The translations under genes and the position numbers were made by a program. A DNA stretch of 6,339 nucleotides, taken from contig JAEDFW010000100.1 of the NCBI GenBank assembly GCA_016297855.1, positions 1-6,339 on the forward strand. The letters run 5' to 3'. Below the pieces are notes generated by a model that saw nothing but the letters and a program-made list of their open reading frames with translations, was not told the origin of the DNA and ran no database searches. The DNA is from Oscillospiraceae bacterium. Its GTDB lineage: Bacteria > Bacillota > Clostridia > Oscillospirales > Oscillospiraceae. Positions 5,881 through 6,339 of the stretch are shown here, one piece after another (the stretch's first letter is position 1; each line of letters begins with the position of its first letter).

Positions 5881-5915
5881 GATCCGCTTTTTGAGAATTG
5901 CTCGAAAAGCGGATC
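5881..5915 (+). terminator. Long hairpin after the operon, possible terminator
   Basis: Bases 5881-5895 pair with 5901-5915 over 15 bp (one T-G) around the loop AATTG, starting 4 nt after the ATPase stop. The tail TCGCTTTAG is only weakly T-rich, so it is either a poor intrinsic terminator or a 3'-end protecting structure. Its place at the operon end supports a 3'-end role. Confidence 0.55.
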
Positions 5916-6140
5916 TCGCTTTAGCAGCCAAACACGTTTGAGATGCAGAGTTCCGCCTTGCATTCAGATTCAGCCGCGAATCCAGCGGAGTGGATCGCGG
6001 TTGGAAAGGAGCGACGGAATGTGTGAGAGATGACGTTTGCGTTGAAAAAGAAACCGTCGTTGCAAACGACAGGCTGTCTGCGATGAAGTGGCGACATATG
6101 ATACTTGCGATACGGGTTCAAATGGCTTCACAGGGTTTTA

Positions 6141-6178
6141 AGAAAAGGGAAACAAGATCCTGATGCAATCTTCATCAG
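6141..6178 (-). terminator. Weak candidate terminator for the minus-strand gene
   Basis: Read on the minus strand, CTGATG (6178-6173) pairs with CATCAG (6165-6160) around a 7-nt loop, followed by a pyrimidine-rich tail with T3 and T4 runs down to about 6141. It lies just past the transporter stop at 6199. The stem is short, so confidence is low. Confidence 0.28.
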
Positions 6179-6198
6179 TGCGGCCGCGCACGCGGTCA

Positions 6199-6339
6199 CT
6201 AATTCAAGCGCATTTCTTTGTTTGCAGCAACGAATGTAGCAAGTACAAGCAGAGCGATACCTGAACCAATCATAATCCATTGTAACGAGATTTCATCTGC
6301 CATCGGTCCAAATATAGCCATCCCTACAGGCAAAAAACC
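6199..6339 (-). CDS. MFS-type transporter, C-terminal fragment
   Basis: A minus-strand frame is open from the window edge to a TAG stop (6201-6199) and gives 46 residues, so the gene is cut by the window and its start is not visible. The fragment reads GFLPVGMAIFGPMADEIS, then a hydrophobic helix WIMIGSGIALLVLATFVAAN, then a short charged tail KEMRLN. P-(V/L)-G-M-x-I-(F/Y)-GP-(M/L)-AD before a last membrane helix is typical of the C-terminus of major facilitator efflux proteins in Firmicutes (a recollection of family pattern, not a search). It converges on the cobalamin operon and seems unrelated to it. Base composition and codons (TTA, GTA, ACA, CAA, ATA) are more A+T-rich than in the operon, hinting at a different origin. 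Substrate unknown. Confidence 0.72.
   Translation of the reverse strand, partial: GFLPVGMAIFGPMADEISLQWIMIGSGIALLVLATFVAANKEMRLN

Larger units (their letters stand above)
5877..6198. other. Gene-free region with several inverted repeats
   Basis: I find no supportable coding region in these 322 nt between the convergent operon and the minus-strand transporter gene. Besides the hairpin at 5881-5915 it holds: a 12-bp stem 5971-5983/5992-6003 with one bulged A; a 6-bp stem 6056-6061/6065-6070 (GTCGTT, loop GCA, AACGAC) whose right arm overlaps an alternative partner of 6034-6040; and a 6-bp stem 6160-6165/6173-6178. A ribosome-site-like AAGGAG at 6007 precedes only a four-codon reading frame. 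The region may be 3' untranslated RNA of both genes or an unrecognised structured RNA. Confidence 0.5.

Noticed and set aside
6013..6033. Tiny frame after AAGGAG at 6007
   Set aside because: It encodes only four residues before a stop and has no supporting feature.
6177..6200. GC-rich hairpin at the end of the minus-strand gene as a terminator
   Set aside because: Only AGTG/CACT and CCGC/GCGG pair, separated by an asymmetric internal loop, and there is no T-run on either side.
1..6339. CRISPR array, tRNA, rRNA or insertion sequence
   Set aside because: I saw no regularly spaced direct repeats, no tRNA-like cloverleaf, no rRNA segments and no transposase-like reading frame.

Overview
The window looks like part of a chromosome from a fairly G+C-rich Clostridia-type Firmicute (an inference, perhaps the Oscillospiraceae). 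The grounds are strong AGGAGG-like ribosome binding sites, three lipoprotein signal peptides, a TTG start, a cobalamin riboswitch with a terminator-type expression platform, and family resemblance of the proteins. It is dominated by one plus-strand operon of five genes under a vitamin B12 riboswitch.

Layout. A promoter (about 27-55) precedes a cobalamin aptamer (74-256) closed by an 8-bp P1 stem. Next come a helper hairpin (263-286), an antiterminator arm (288-296) and an intrinsic terminator (335-366) whose left arm also pairs with the antiterminator arm. After an 80-nt post-terminator leader come: a lipoprotein form of the CbiK-type anaerobic cobaltochelatase (465-1469); a perfect 15-bp intercistronic hairpin (1478-1510); a lipoprotein with two related beta-rich, NEAT-like domains (1540-2496, TTG start); a BtuF/FepB-like substrate-binding lipoprotein (2493-3629, ATGA overlap); a second intercistronic hairpin; a BtuC/FecCD-type permease (3742-4761); and a BtuD/FecE-type ATPase with an unusual C-terminal domain of about 100 residues (4773-5876). 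A long hairpin follows the last stop. The 322-nt gap 5877-6198 holds several inverted repeats but no gene I can support. At the right edge, 6199-6339 on the minus strand is the C-terminus of an MFS-type transporter, convergent with the operon and visibly more A+T-rich.

How the genes may work together (inference). The chelatase and both binding proteins should be lipid-anchored outside the membrane, next to an importer of the Fe-siderophore/haem/cobalamin class, and all are repressed when cobalamin is plentiful. The best reading is a surface system that captures and handles a cobalt or tetrapyrrole substrate, possibly loading or unloading metal outside the cell before import. A chelatase-like lipoprotein beside an ABC importer has a precedent in the haem-uptake iht locus of Porphyromonas gingivalis. 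The B12 riboswitch, the NEAT-like partner and the modified ATPase make this version distinctive. The true substrate cannot be told from sequence alone.
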